A stretch of DNA of 45,905 nt from Bacteroidales bacterium (GCA_019429325.1 JAHYJA010000005.1:1-45905); one strand, 5' to 3'. Positions 1 through 9,455 are shown, counted from the stretch's first letter. Program-made: numbers and translations. The notes: generated by a model not told the origin, from the sequence alone.

Positions 1-443
1 TTCTCAAGGCAACATCAATAAATCCCATTGATCCGACATCCCTGCACGCAGTAAAACCTGCCTCAAGGGTTTTTTTTAGCATACCCGGGAGCCAATATTG
101 CATAATCGACAAACGATTTACGAAAAGTGTCATCATAATAATTGTCTCCGATTTCCATTGTAATATGGGTATGGCAATCGATCAGGCCGGGTAAAACAGT
201 TGCATCTGAAAGATCAATAATTGTTGCATCTTCAGGAATTTTAATATTGCTGCCAACTTCCTTAATGGTATCATTCTTAATCAAAATCATTTGATTTAAA
301 AGTACTTTGCCATTTTCAGTATCAATCAGCCTGCCTGCCCTGATTACTTTAAAAATGTTGTTTTGCGCAGATAAAATTCCTGCAGCAGATGTCAGTAACA
401 GAACTGTTAAAAGGATCTTCTTAAGGGTGATTTGTAGTTTCAT
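1..443 (-). pseudogene. Amidohydrolase (imidazolonepropionase-like), N-terminal part, frameshifted, runs off window
   Basis: The 126-residue frame starts with a signal peptide (MKLQITLKKILLTVLLLTSA) and reads into the start of a metal-dependent amidohydrolase, with the metal-binding HTH motif in GLIDCHTHITME. Reading stops at 63 directly after a run of eight A (plus strand T8 at 70-77). Removing one A restores the family sequence KTLEAGFTACRDVG and the frame then stays open to the window edge. So this is either a one-base frameshift (real or a homopolymer sequencing error) or a slippage site. Such exported amidohydrolases act on cyclic amides or dipeptides; the substrate here is unknown. The alpha/beta hydrolase stop lies 10 bp upstream, so the two are probably co-transcribed. 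Confidence 0.8.
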
Positions 444-453
444 TTTGTTTTAT

Positions 454-1248
454 TTAGTTTCTTATTTCATATCCCCTGAACGGCCCGGAGAAGAATTTCG
501 CAACAGTTGAATTAAAAAGATCGGGATTTTCACTGGTTATCCAGTGGGTTTCACCAGGGAAGATGCACAGATTAGCTCTTGGTATGTTTCTGTAAATATC
601 AAGGGTATGTTCCTCTTTAATCACATCCCTGTCGCATGATAATAATAGAACCGGTACTCTTATCTTTCTTAGATCATAGACTGAAATATGTGGCTGAAAT
701 TCCATAAGCCTGTTGAGTTGCCTGATCAGGTACCAGTCCCGGGTTGTATCATTTTTTTCAATCATTTCTTCTGCCTGTACCCGGTCACGATGTATCTCTT
801 CAACTATAGAAGGATACAATACCGTTGTATCCGGGACAAGGCTTGCCCCGAATGCGACAATCTTTTTTACCCTTTCCGGATAATATATTCCCATTAATAA
901 TGAAATGATTCCTCCATCGCTTCTTCCAATCACGTAAACTGAATCTAAACGCAGGTGATCCAGCAGAGAGATTATGTCTTTTGTCATCAACATATAAGTA
1001 AGTGTATCACTACCCAGCTCAGATTTGCCCCTTCCCCTGCAATCCATAGTTATTACCTTGTAACTCTTTGAAAAGTAGGCAATCTGGTTTTCCATCCCTG
1101 CTATATTTCCACCGTTGCCATGTAATAATATCAGGGGATGTCCTTTCCCATATATTTCATAAGTCTGACAATTTAATTCCCTTTTTAGGTGCCAGTTTTC
1201 TGAATCTGTTGATTTCTCCCTCAATCCCGGACGAAGGATCTCCCTCAT
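454..1248 (-). CDS. Alpha/beta hydrolase lacking its usual N-terminal export signal
   Basis: This is an alpha/beta-hydrolase fold protein: the oxyanion loop LLHGNGGN, nucleophile elbow GRSDGG (Ser), acid in CDRDVI and His in GETHW are all visible, so the catalytic triad appears complete. The open frame begins with TTG at 1257; the first ATG is at 1248. Homologues of this group normally carry a signal peptide or lipobox before the YEIYGKG segment; none is present here. Instead the first ~30 codons overlap, in another frame, the 3' end of the upstream gene by about 90 bases. That looks like a deletion joining two genes rather than a natural start, so expression and location are uncertain. Substrate unknown. 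Confidence 0.7.
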   Translation of the reverse strand: MREILRPGLREKSTDSENWHLKRELNCQTYEIYGKGHPLILLHGNGGNIAGMENQIAYFSKSYKVITMDCRGRGKSELGSDTLTYMLMTKDIISLLDHLRLDSVYVIGRSDGGIISLLMGIYYPERVKKIVAFGASLVPDTTVLYPSIVEEIHRDRVQAEEMIEKNDTTRDWYLIRQLNRLMEFQPHISVYDLRKIRVPVLLLSCDRDVIKEEHTLDIYRNIPRANLCIFPGETHWITSENPDLFNSTVAKFFSGPFRGYEIRN

Positions 1249-2672
1249 AGCGGGCAATTACAGGCTTCAGATAGGGAAATTCTTCTATCATGGCATTGAG
1301 CCCCCCGTTCGCCCTCTGGACTTCCACTGAAGATTCCCAGACTTTCATGATCGAATACACCTGTCCGGCAATTTGTTTTTTCTGAGCCCTGGAAAGCTTT
1401 TTGCCTGCTGCCAGCTTATCATTAATTGCTACAAGGTCATTCACTGCAATAGCCGGGTCGAACTGGGTGAACATAAAACCACGCATACTTTCCGGTAATA
1501 CCTTTTCATCATTCAGGAACCACAGGTTACCCTTCGGATTACCTCCGTCAGCACGTAAATAAACGTTGACTATATCACGGCTGTTGGTGCCATCCTGCAG
1601 CCATTCCAGGATGTTACCCTTTTCAAACAAGGGATGAATCTTTGAAATGCGGATGCCGGCATTGGTCAATCCCCGGATTATATCTTTCCCTGATCTCATA
1701 TCTTCAATCATGTCAGCTGCTTCAAGCGTTTCACTTTCATGGCCTCTGCGGAAAAATCCGGAGATGTAAAAACCATCCATCATAAAATAATTTGAATCTG
1801 GCTTTTTCAACCAGCTCCTTTCTGATCAGACCATATTGCGGATTTCCGGGATCCATAACTTCAGGTTGTTCTTTGTCGACCAGCCGGTTCAGGTAATCGA
1901 CCGGATTGGAAAAGTACTGCAGGGCATGAAAACTATCATGCTCCATGACGTCCATATGATAAACAAGAAGTCCGGTTACAACAGGATGCCGGATTCCCAA
2001 AGCCGGGATTCCCAATTCTGAGTTACCCTCAATCAGCCAGGTGGTGAGCAAGGCCATCTGGCCATTCTTTTCCGAAAAATTCACCCTGACTGTCTGCCCG
2101 TTGCTTTTACCGTTGGTCATCCTGAATAGCCCGTTTTTGCCGGGAGCGGGATCGTAGTTTTTTGTGTCATCCTCAGAACCATAAGCGCTGTATGTCTTTG
2201 TAAAGAATGGTTCCAGGTTCAGAACATAGGTCATATTGTGGTGAATATACTCCAGGAGAAGCGGCAGATCACCGGGGGCAAATTTCTCCGAAAGCAGATT
2301 TACCCGCTTGTTTTTGCTCAGGTCGAAATCCAACCTGTCGGCAATACGATCCAGAAAGTCAGGATTATATAATTCCAGGTATGCTTCCCGGCCTTCTTCG
2401 GTTCTGTAAAGGGTAGTTGCCAGGCTTCTCAGTTTGATAAATGCCTGTACATAAGCCCTCTCACGTTCTGTGGCCGGTTCAGAATAAACTTTACCCGATC
2501 CTTCATGATCAACGACAACTGAAATCAGCGTATCGACCGGGATTTTGTCCCTGTTTGCCCTGACTTCACGGTCAAGGATTTCAAGCCAGGAGTTAGAAGT
2601 GGGTGGCGGTTTGATATGCAAAATATTATTATGAAAAGAAATCCATTTGAGAAGTAATCTTTCATAATTCAT
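1157..2672 (-). pseudogene. Uncharacterised protein of about 500 residues, split by one frameshift
   Basis: Two overlapping frames (1737-2672 and 1157-1810) read as one protein. The first runs from MNYERLLLKW to a segment around KLFYDGW; the second takes over in the +1 frame with GFYISGFFRRGHE. They share 74 bases (1737-1810), and one extra base near 1765-1785 explains the break. I do not recognise the family: no signal peptide, no clear catalytic motif, largely helical and charged, with histidine-containing segments such as YIHHNMTY and HDSFHALQ. The gene follows the DUF885 gene with a 3-bp gap, so it is probably in the same operon. Whether the frameshift is biological or a sequencing error cannot be told from the sequence. 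Confidence 0.65.
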
Positions 2673-2675
2673 ACA

Positions 2676-4457
2676 TTATTTTTTTGAATCAATCCATCCA
2701 TTAATTCTGTCTTCGAATAATTGCATAGGGATACACCCGGATTCAAGGACTTTATTATGAAACTCCTTGATATTGAATTTGTCTCCAAGGGTATTTTCAG
2801 CTTTTGCACGCAATTCAAGAAACTTGAGTTGTCCGATCTTATACGCTAATGCCTGTCCGGGAAGTGCCATATACCGCTCAATCTCTGCAATTATGTTACT
2901 TTCAGACTCAGGCTCATGGTCCAGCGAATATTGAATTGCCTGTTCCCGTGTCCATCCTTTTGTATGTAACCCGACGTCTACAACAAGCCTGATGGCCCTG
3001 TGTATTTCCTCTTTTAAGTTACCCGGATATTGATACGGATCCGAATACATACCAAGCTCTTTGCCGAGGGTCTCAGCATACATTGCCCAGCCTTCGACAT
3101 AAGAACCATAAATCATTATTTTTCTGAATTGCGGAAGGCTGTCATTTTCCAGTTGAAGTGATAATTGAAAATAATGACCGGGAACTGCTTCATGCAGGAA
3201 CAGGCTTTCATCCTGTAAAATGTTATATGTTCCTGCATCAGGAATGGGGACATAAAATATAGCTGGTCTTGAACCATCCGGCAGTCCTATTTCAAATTCA
3301 GCACTAGCCGTTTTTTCGCGGAAAGCTTCAGTTCGTCTCACTTCCAGAGGTGTTTTTGGTTCGCTGTCAAACAATCCGGGCATCTTTGACTTAATGATCT
3401 CATGGATGTTATTGAAATTAGCAATCACCTGCTCTGGTTCAGAAAAGGGCATCAGATCCTGGCTTGTCCGTACATGACTGAAAAATTCTTTAAGGTCTCC
3501 TTTAAAACCTACCTGATCTTTAATTTTTCCCATCTCCCGGGAAATCCTGTCCACTTCATTTTGCCCGATCTCAAAGATTTCATCCGCTGACAGTTCTGTG
3601 GTGGTATAATACTCAATTAAATACTGATAATATTCCTTGCCATAAGGGATGTCATCTATACCTGATGTTTCGCGGCAACGAGGTAAGTATTCATTTTTCA
3701 GAAAATCATGCAATTTTTTATATGCAGGAATTATTTTCTTTTCAATCACTGCTTTATACTCACTTTCAAGCCTTTTTTTATCAGCAGCTGACATATCTCC
3801 CGGGAATACTATTACAGGTCCATAAAAAACATGTTCCTCTGCCGGACCGTGATCGAAACTATCCATCTGAGGTATCATTTTATACACTAATGCTTTGGGC
3901 AGGGTGTAACCAGTTCTCATCCCTCTCTGCATATTGGCAATGGCAGTATCGCACCAGATTACAAAACCGCTTAGTCTTTTAAGCCAGTTTTCATAGTCCG
4001 GGGTATTACGAAAAGGCTGAACGTAATTTCCACCCGCCATAGTGGCAAGATAAATGTCGACAGATGCAAATTGATCAACAGGTAATAACTCCTTCTTAAA
4101 ATTCAAACCTTTCAGACCGATATTACATTCCCATTTTAAAATGTCCACATTCAGCCTTTCCGGCTCCGATAGTTGAGGTTCATCAAATTCATCCAGTTTT
4201 GCTTTGAAGGATGTGTAAAAGTTCCTTAGTTTTTCAATGTAGGACTGAGTTAATGAGTTTGGGAACAGATCGTTAAAACGGTAGTCTCCAAACTCTGTAG
4301 CCAGGATTGGATTAAGCTCCATATAACCATCATAATACTCCTCATAGAGTTTATTCAGAGACCTGGATGTCTCGTCAGATTCTTTCCCGGGTTTTGTTTG
4401 CTGACAGCACTCAAAACCAATCAGGATCAGGAATGAAAAAATAAGAAGTTTTTTCAT
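2676..4457 (-). CDS. DUF885 family exported protein, putative metallopeptidase-like lipoprotein
   Basis: Full-length DUF885 protein (about 593 residues from the chosen start). The key motif HEAVPGHY lies near residue 428 of the longer frame, followed by YVEGWAMYAE near 460. HExxxGHY plus a downstream Glu is the pattern behind the suspected metallopeptidase activity of this family; no substrate can be assigned. I chose the ATG at 4457 because MKKLLIFSFLILIGFEC is a typical signal peptide ending in cysteines (a loose lipobox); a start 18 bases upstream is also open. Its 5' end overlaps the tail of a SnoaL-like remnant, whose promoter (4625-4657) may now drive this gene. The length matches family members and there is no internal damage. 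Confidence 0.85.
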   Translation of the reverse strand: MKKLLIFSFLILIGFECCQQTKPGKESDETSRSLNKLYEEYYDGYMELNPILATEFGDYRFNDLFPNSLTQSYIEKLRNFYTSFKAKLDEFDEPQLSEPERLNVDILKWECNIGLKGLNFKKELLPVDQFASVDIYLATMAGGNYVQPFRNTPDYENWLKRLSGFVIWCDTAIANMQRGMRTGYTLPKALVYKMIPQMDSFDHGPAEEHVFYGPVIVFPGDMSAADKKRLESEYKAVIEKKIIPAYKKLHDFLKNEYLPRCRETSGIDDIPYGKEYYQYLIEYYTTTELSADEIFEIGQNEVDRISREMGKIKDQVGFKGDLKEFFSHVRTSQDLMPFSEPEQVIANFNNIHEIIKSKMPGLFDSEPKTPLEVRRTEAFREKTASAEFEIGLPDGSRPAIFYVPIPDAGTYNILQDESLFLHEAVPGHYFQLSLQLENDSLPQFRKIMIYGSYVEGWAMYAETLGKELGMYSDPYQYPGNLKEEIHRAIRLVVDVGLHTKGWTREQAIQYSLDHEPESESNIIAEIERYMALPGQALAYKIGQLKFLELRAKAENTLGDKFNIKEFHNKVLESGCIPMQLFEDRINGWIDSKK

Positions 4458-4581
4458 ATGTTTTGATATTATCATGTATTTTCCTGATTACCGCAGCTTC
4501 AGCACTGATATCAATAACCGGTGTGCGGTTGCATGCTATTGAAATCACCACTAAAACTAAAAGCATTAAAGTCTTTTTCAT
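4411..4581 (-). pseudogene. SnoaL/DUF4440-like lipoprotein remnant, copy 1 (5' stub)
   Basis: A 56-codon frame begins MKKTLMLLVLVVISIAC, a clear lipoprotein signal with Cys17, then DISAEAAVIRKIHD, the opening helix of small SnoaL/DUF4440-type proteins. Homology stops after about 38 residues and the frame runs on into the DUF885 start in a different phase. The rest of the gene is missing, apparently deleted up to the DUF885 start. A paralogous copy lies at 6308-6591, with a nearly identical upstream region. It could still be translated as a short lipopeptide leader, but I see no reason to expect function. Confidence 0.6.
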
Positions 4582-4624
4582 AGTTAAGCTATAGTGATTT
4601 CCTTTTTATTGATGAATTCTATAT

Positions 4625-4657
4625 CAAATTTACGCCATGAAAAAGCGGAAGTCAATA
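4625..4657 (-). promoter_or_regulatory. Bacteroidota-type promoter, copy 1
   Basis: On the minus strand TATTG (4653-4657) is separated by exactly 20 bases from TAAATTTG (4625-4632), matching the TTG-N19/21-TAnnTTTG consensus of the primary sigma factor of this phylum. It lies about 45 bp upstream of the SnoaL-like stub and would now transcribe into the DUF885 gene. The same elements with identical spacing recur at 6635-6666. Confidence 0.65.
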
Positions 4658-4869
4658 ATTAGTCGATGATTTTTATGGGATCATCTAAAAATGATGCAAT
4701 GCTGTATTTCAACAAATTATGGGATTAAGGCAAAATAGAAAGAGGTACCAGCCTGATCTGAACAAAACTTTTTAGATGGGAGTTGACAAATTCTAAGTAT
4801 GCGCAGAATTATGGAATCGTAATCCAATATTATCGTATATTTATGGATTTATTGTCCAAATTTATTTAA

Positions 4870-5016
4870 TCCGCCTTCGCGTAAAGCTTCGGCGGACGCG
4901 AAAAATAGGTATAATTGGCTTCGCCGAGCTCACCCCGCTGATGCGGGGTTCGGTTCCTCGGTGCTTGCACCGTTCTTTGAGTCCAGAGCTTGCTCTGGGG
5001 TTCATACCATTTGATT
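4870..5016 (+). repeat. 147-bp multi-hairpin repeat, copy 1
   Basis: One of three copies that are identical over 147 bases (others at 26775-26921, same orientation, and 35159-35305, inverted). In order it holds four hairpins: CCGCC/GGCGG closing a 16-nt AT/GC loop, CCCCGC-TGAT-GCGGGG, GGTGC-TT-GCACC and CCAGAGC-TT-GCTCTGG. This copy ends 25 bp before the ATG of the DUF4143 ATPase. No transposase is encoded nearby. An arginine-rich frame is open through every copy on the opposite strand but is most likely a by-product of the stem composition. Confidence 0.9.
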
Positions 5017-5041
5017 TTAGTATTTTTGAAAGAAAATTGCC

Positions 5042-6289
5042 ATGTATATCCAACGTAAAATCCATCCGGAGATAAGGAAACATCTTGTAAGAAAGGAATT
5101 TACCATTATAACTGGTCCCAGGCAAAGTGGGAAAACTTCACTTATCCAGGACTTATACAGGGAATTACGAAATGAAAACAAAACAGTTGCTTACATCACA
5201 TTGGAGGACCGTGACATCCTTTCAGCAATCAATATCCACCCTGAGGAGGTTTTCTCCTTTGTAAAACGGCCTGTAAAATCGCTGGCCGGAACTCAAAAAG
5301 GGGCTGAAAGAGTATTTCTGTTTATCGATGAAGTCCAGTATGCTGCGGATCCTTCAAATTTCCTTAAATACCTCTATGATGTATATGGTGAAAACCTTAA
5401 GGTGATTGCAACAGGCAGCAGCGCATTTTATATAGATAGTAAATTCAAAGATTCACTGGCCGGCAGGAAACGGATATTTGAACTCAAAACGCTTTCATTT
5501 GAAGAATGGTTGCTATTCCGGGATTTCCGGAGCCTCCTCGGGGAGCTTAACCTGATCAGGAGCCGGAGTGAATATATTTCTCCTGATTACAGACAACTCT
5601 TACATTCATTCAATGAATACCTTGTTTATGGGGGATACCCGTCAATCGTCCTGGAAAATGACAAAGAAGAAAAAGTCTTACTGCTTAAGGAATTAAAGAA
5701 TGCATTTTTAAAAAAGGATATTGATGAAGCCGGAATTGCCAATCCGGAAAAATTTTATCTGCTGCTTGTCCTTTTAGCCGGACAGACAGGAAATCTTGTT
5801 AACAAAAATGAACTGGCCAACACCATCGGAGTCGATAATAAAACCGTTGACAAATACCTTTATGTACTTCAGAATTGTTTTCATATAAGGCTTGTAAAAC
5901 CTTTTTATACCAACCATAGAAAAGAACTTACCAAGATGCCCAAGGTGTTTTTTAAAGATTCGGGCATGAGAAATATTGTTTTGAATCGTCTGTTTGATTT
6001 CAAAGACAGGGGAGATGAGGGACAATTAATTGAAAACTATGTGTTTAGCCGTCTGTCTGAGATATATGATAAGGATATGATCAGGTTTTGGCGGACAACT
6101 GATAAGCAGGAGGTCGATTTTATTGTATCTACGTCGTCTAACGAAGGCCTGGCACTCGAAGTTAAGTTAAAATGTCCGGGAGTAAAACCTGCCGTCAATA
6201 AAAAGTTTATCGAAAGTTACCCGGGTTTTCAATTCCGGATAATTTCCTATGCTTTAGATAAAGAGTGTGACTGGATTCTCAAGCTTTAA
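5042..6289 (+). CDS. AAA-type ATPase with C-terminal DUF4143 domain
   Basis: 415 residues, the usual length for this family. Walker A GPRQSGKTS is at residues 25-33; Walker B VFLFIDEVQ is near 98; a sensor-like ATGSSAF follows. The C-terminal part has a winged-helix-like region (NTIGVDNKTVDKYLYVL) and then QEVDFIV...LALEVKLK, the DUF4143 end that resembles a PD-(D/E)XK nuclease core. These ATPases are common and patchily distributed in Bacteroidota; their role is unknown. The gene stands alone between two SnoaL-like remnants, directly behind repeat copy 1, and its stop abuts the end of the second remnant. This looks like an inserted unit. Confidence 0.9.
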   Translation: MYIQRKIHPEIRKHLVRKEFTIITGPRQSGKTSLIQDLYRELRNENKTVAYITLEDRDILSAINIHPEEVFSFVKRPVKSLAGTQKGAERVFLFIDEVQYAADPSNFLKYLYDVYGENLKVIATGSSAFYIDSKFKDSLAGRKRIFELKTLSFEEWLLFRDFRSLLGELNLIRSRSEYISPDYRQLLHSFNEYLVYGGYPSIVLENDKEEKVLLLKELKNAFLKKDIDEAGIANPEKFYLLLVLLAGQTGNLVNKNELANTIGVDNKTVDKYLYVLQNCFHIRLVKPFYTNHRKELTKMPKVFFKDSGMRNIVLNRLFDFKDRGDEGQLIENYVFSRLSEIYDKDMIRFWRTTDKQEVDFIVSTSSNEGLALEVKLKCPGVKPAVNKKFIESYPGFQFRIISYALDKECDWILKL

Positions 6290-6307
6290 TGACATTTGCA
6301 CCATTGC

Positions 6308-6591
6308 TCAGTCGCATGTTCCGGACTTCAACTTTGAGCGAGCTGCCTGACCAGGAAAATATTTTCGGATAGACGGAAGACCAACACAAACCAGACCATT
6401 GGCGTTCATTTCTACAGATCCGGGAGCAAAAGAGCTCATGTATTTATTTGCGTCCATGGTTTTAGTTGCATCTTCCCATTGATCATGATTTTCCTGATTA
6501 CCTCTGCTTCAGCATGGATATCAATAATCGATGTGCGGATGCAACCTGCTATAACAAAAAAAGTAAATAAAAACATCAGGATCTTTTTCAT
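6308..6591 (-). pseudogene. SnoaL/DUF4440-like lipoprotein remnant, copy 2 (frameshifted)
   Basis: Starts MKKILMFLFTFFVIAGC (lipobox IAGC) and continues DIHAEAEVIRK, paralogous to the stub at 4411-4581. After this point one base is missing relative to copy 1 (AAAATACAT there, AAAATCAT here). In the shifted frame the family sequence goes on: HDQWEDATKTMDANKYM, then FAPGSVEMNANGLVC. A further shift is suggested near 6345, where LKVEVRNMRLSNGANVI appears in yet another frame. The gene is dead or damaged but about two thirds of it can be traced. Its promoter at 6635-6666 is well preserved. Confidence 0.6.
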
Positions 6592-6634
6592 TTCGCAGAT
6601 AAAATGGTTTACTTTTTATTGATGAATTCTATAT

Positions 6635-6666
6635 CAAATTTAAGCCATAATAAAGCGGAAGTCAAT
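6635..6666 (-). promoter_or_regulatory. Bacteroidota-type promoter, copy 2
   Basis: ATTG (6663-6666) and TAAATTTG (6635-6642) on the minus strand are 20 bases apart, the same elements and spacing as at 4625-4657. About 60 bases around it (6612-6671) match the copy 1 region with few differences. Beyond it, 6672-6922 holds no gene or clear signal that I can see except the leader of the LuxR-type regulator. Confidence 0.6.
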
Positions 6667-6922
6667 TATTTATCATTTATCTATGACAGGATAGATTAAA
6701 AACGATTCACATTTAAAGAAAGCCGAATAATACTACAGACTAACCCCCATCTGTTTCTTTCCATAAAGTATCTTCTGCACACATTATCTCTTCAGGTAGT
6801 TGACAGCAAATAATCAAGTCCAAATGGAACGGCAATCTTAGTTAAAATGAAATGCGCATGGATGAAATTGAAATTCAAGAGACAATCAGGTATGACAGTC
6901 AAAACACTTCTTAACTTCACAC

Positions 6923-9421
6923 ATGCTTTTAACAAAACTGCATATTCCTCCTGCCGGAGTTAATGTAGTTCACCGATCAGGTCTCTTTGAAAAATTAAAC
7001 TCCGGCCTGGGCAGAAAGCTGATTCTTGTTTCTGCTCCAGCCGGGTATGGTAAAACAACATTGTTAAGCTACTGGATCAGCCAGAATAAAATTCCTGCTG
7101 CGTGGCTTTCGCTGGACAATAGTGATAATGACCCTGCAGTTTTTCTGGGCTATGTAATTTCGGGAATTCAAAGTATTCATAACGATTTCGGACAAAGTTC
7201 CCTTCGCCTTCTAAATTCACCCAATTCACCATCTGTCGAATCAATTGCCAGCCTGCTGATCAACGAATTACTCAGTATTGACCAACACTTTTTGTTGGTT
7301 CTCGACGATTTTCATTTGATTAAGAAATTTAAATTAGGCCTGTCTGTTGACGAAGTTCATTCTCTTGAAATAAAAACAGAAGGCTGGATTGCAGGGCTGC
7401 AACTGGCAGCTATATCAATGCAGGGTACTGAAGATATCTCAGGCTTCATTCGCGACTTGGAGGGCGACAACAGGTATATAATGGATTACCTGATTGAGGA
7501 GGTGTTAAAGACACAAACCGACGACAGAAGAGAATTTTTGCTTCAAACCTCAGTACTGGAGCAAATATCTGCCTCTCTGTGCAATGCTGTGGTAAACAGG
7601 AATGACAGTCAGTATATTCTCGAAAGCCTCGAAAAAAATAACATGTTTGTTATTCCCCTGGATGAAAACAGAACATGGTACAGGTATCATCATTTGTTTG
7701 CAGGCTTGTTGAAGCAGCGATTCCTGCAATCTTATCAGGAAAAAATTAAGGATATTCACGATAAAGCCTCGGCCTGGTTTGAAGAAAATGCCCTACACGA
7801 ATTGGCAATAGATCACGCCCTTGAAATCAGGGACTTTGAACAATCCATCCGGATTCCAGGCCGGATTGTTGAGAGAATGTGGGAAGTCGGCCATCATTCA
7901 GCCATCCTCAGGTATGGTAAACTGTTGCCTGATGAGGTTATCAAAAGTAACCAGGAGTTCGCTTTGTTCTATTCATGGATTTTAATCGCAGCAGGACAGG
8001 CAGCAGAGTCTGAAAAATATCTTGCTGATGCACAGAAAGTGATAGATGCCCTAATTAATGGAGAGGTATCAACAACGGAAGCCATCGGGGCCAACAAGTT
8101 ACTTTTCGGAAAACTTGCAGCCACACTGGCCTATATGAAATTATTTACAGTACTCCCGGAAACAATAATAAAATATAGTGAAATTGCCATTGAAAACCTT
8201 TCTGAAATCAACCCGTTGTGGACGGGATGGGCCTGGTATTTTATCGGTAATGCTGAGCTGGTAAAGGGCGATGTGCATAAAGGTCTGGATGCGTTTAATT
8301 ACGCGCTCGAGCACAGCAAGAAAACAGATAATATTTATCTGATTGCTACAATAACATCTGCAATTGTGTCGCGCCGGTGTGCATTAGGTCAGTACAGGAA
8401 AGCATTTGCTCTATGCACCGACACTCTTTCCCTTATGGACAGGCGTGGTTTTTCGGGTATTGCGAAGGTTGAATGGACTTTCACCGGACTCTTTTCAATG
8501 ATGTCGGTGATTCAATGTATCTGGACAAATTTTGATGAAGCTCTTGAAAACGCCAGGACAGCATATCAGCTATGTGAAAATGCCAGGGATATCAGGTATA
8601 GAATAATGGCATTACTGGCTTATTCATATGCTCTTCATGCTGTTGAAGACAAAATGGGAGCTTTTGATAAGATAGGCGAACTTGAGGATGTCCTGAAGAG
8701 GTATAAAATAGCTCCGTTTCTCGCATCAACTTATATCGGATGGAAAATATACCTCCTTATTGAAAGACATGAAATTGATAAAGCTGCAGATTTTGCTAAG
8801 GAAGTTGGATTAGGACATCAGCTGAAGTTAACTTTTGAAACCCTGTACTCATACATTCAGTTTGCCCGGTTGCTTCTGCAGCAGAACGAAAACACCAGAG
8901 CAGAAGAGCTTATGTTGGAAATATATGCAATTGCAAAAACGTCGAATGGAATTGAAAGACTGATTGACCTTAAACTTGTTTATATATTGATGTATTTAAG
9001 GAGGAATGAACACGAAAAAGCGGTATCAGAATATATTGATGCACTTGAAATGGCGGCCGATGATAATTTGATAATACATTTTCTTTTTGACCTCGACCAG
9101 ATGAGTGTTCTGCTGAATGATGTATACAAGAGGCATGCTGCCGGAAGGACAAGGATACCTGAGAGCTTTATGCAGAAGTTCAGACAGGCTGTTGAGACGA
9201 AGAAAAAACGACGAAAGATTATTCCGGACCTGGAATTAAGTGCACGCGAGCTGACTACTCTGAAGCTTATGGCTGAGAACCTGACGAATAAGGAAATTGC
9301 CGAAAGAACCTTTGTTTCGATAAACACTGTTAAAACACACCTGAAGAACATTTTCATCAAGCTTGACGCCAGTAACCGTTCAGGTGCCGTAGCCAAAGCA
9401 AAAAAGATGGGATTATTATAG
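6923..9421 (+). CDS. MalT/LAL-type LuxR transcriptional regulator with shortened ATPase domain
   Basis: The N-terminus (TKLHIPPAG) and Walker A (PAGYGKTT, residues 39-46) are typical of large ATP-binding LuxR regulators. Walker B LLVLDDFHLI is at 124-133. In the family about 70 residues (sensor region and the following helices) normally lie between Walker B and the segment LGLSVDEV...KTEGWIAGLQL. Here they are joined directly at residues 133-137 (about 7320-7335). Length is 832 residues against the usual roughly 900. The TPR-like middle and the C-terminal HTH (ARELTTLKLMAENLTNKEIA, then NTVKTHLKNIF) are intact. The deletion is in frame, so a protein can be made, but inducer- or ATP-dependent switching may be lost. 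A strong terminator follows. Confidence 0.88.
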   Translation: MLLTKLHIPPAGVNVVHRSGLFEKLNSGLGRKLILVSAPAGYGKTTLLSYWISQNKIPAAWLSLDNSDNDPAVFLGYVISGIQSIHNDFGQSSLRLLNSPNSPSVESIASLLINELLSIDQHFLLVLDDFHLIKKFKLGLSVDEVHSLEIKTEGWIAGLQLAAISMQGTEDISGFIRDLEGDNRYIMDYLIEEVLKTQTDDRREFLLQTSVLEQISASLCNAVVNRNDSQYILESLEKNNMFVIPLDENRTWYRYHHLFAGLLKQRFLQSYQEKIKDIHDKASAWFEENALHELAIDHALEIRDFEQSIRIPGRIVERMWEVGHHSAILRYGKLLPDEVIKSNQEFALFYSWILIAAGQAAESEKYLADAQKVIDALINGEVSTTEAIGANKLLFGKLAATLAYMKLFTVLPETIIKYSEIAIENLSEINPLWTGWAWYFIGNAELVKGDVHKGLDAFNYALEHSKKTDNIYLIATITSAIVSRRCALGQYRKAFALCTDTLSLMDRRGFSGIAKVEWTFTGLFSMMSVIQCIWTNFDEALENARTAYQLCENARDIRYRIMALLAYSYALHAVEDKMGAFDKIGELEDVLKRYKIAPFLASTYIGWKIYLLIERHEIDKAADFAKEVGLGHQLKLTFETLYSYIQFARLLLQQNENTRAEELMLEIYAIAKTSNGIERLIDLKLVYILMYLRRNEHEKAVSEYIDALEMAADDNLIIHFLFDLDQMSVLLNDVYKRHAAGRTRIPESFMQKFRQAVETKKKRRKIIPDLELSARELTTLKLMAENLTNKEIAERTFVSINTVKTHLKNIFIKLDASNRSGAVAKAKKMGLL

Positions 9422-9455
9422 GCCCTCAAATTTCTGTAACAAATAAATCACCCTC

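Noticed and set aside
4870-6289. Classical insertion sequence made of repeat copy 1 plus the ATPase
   Set aside because: No transposase domain, no terminal inverted repeats at both ends and no clear target-site duplication; only one repeat copy adjoins the gene.
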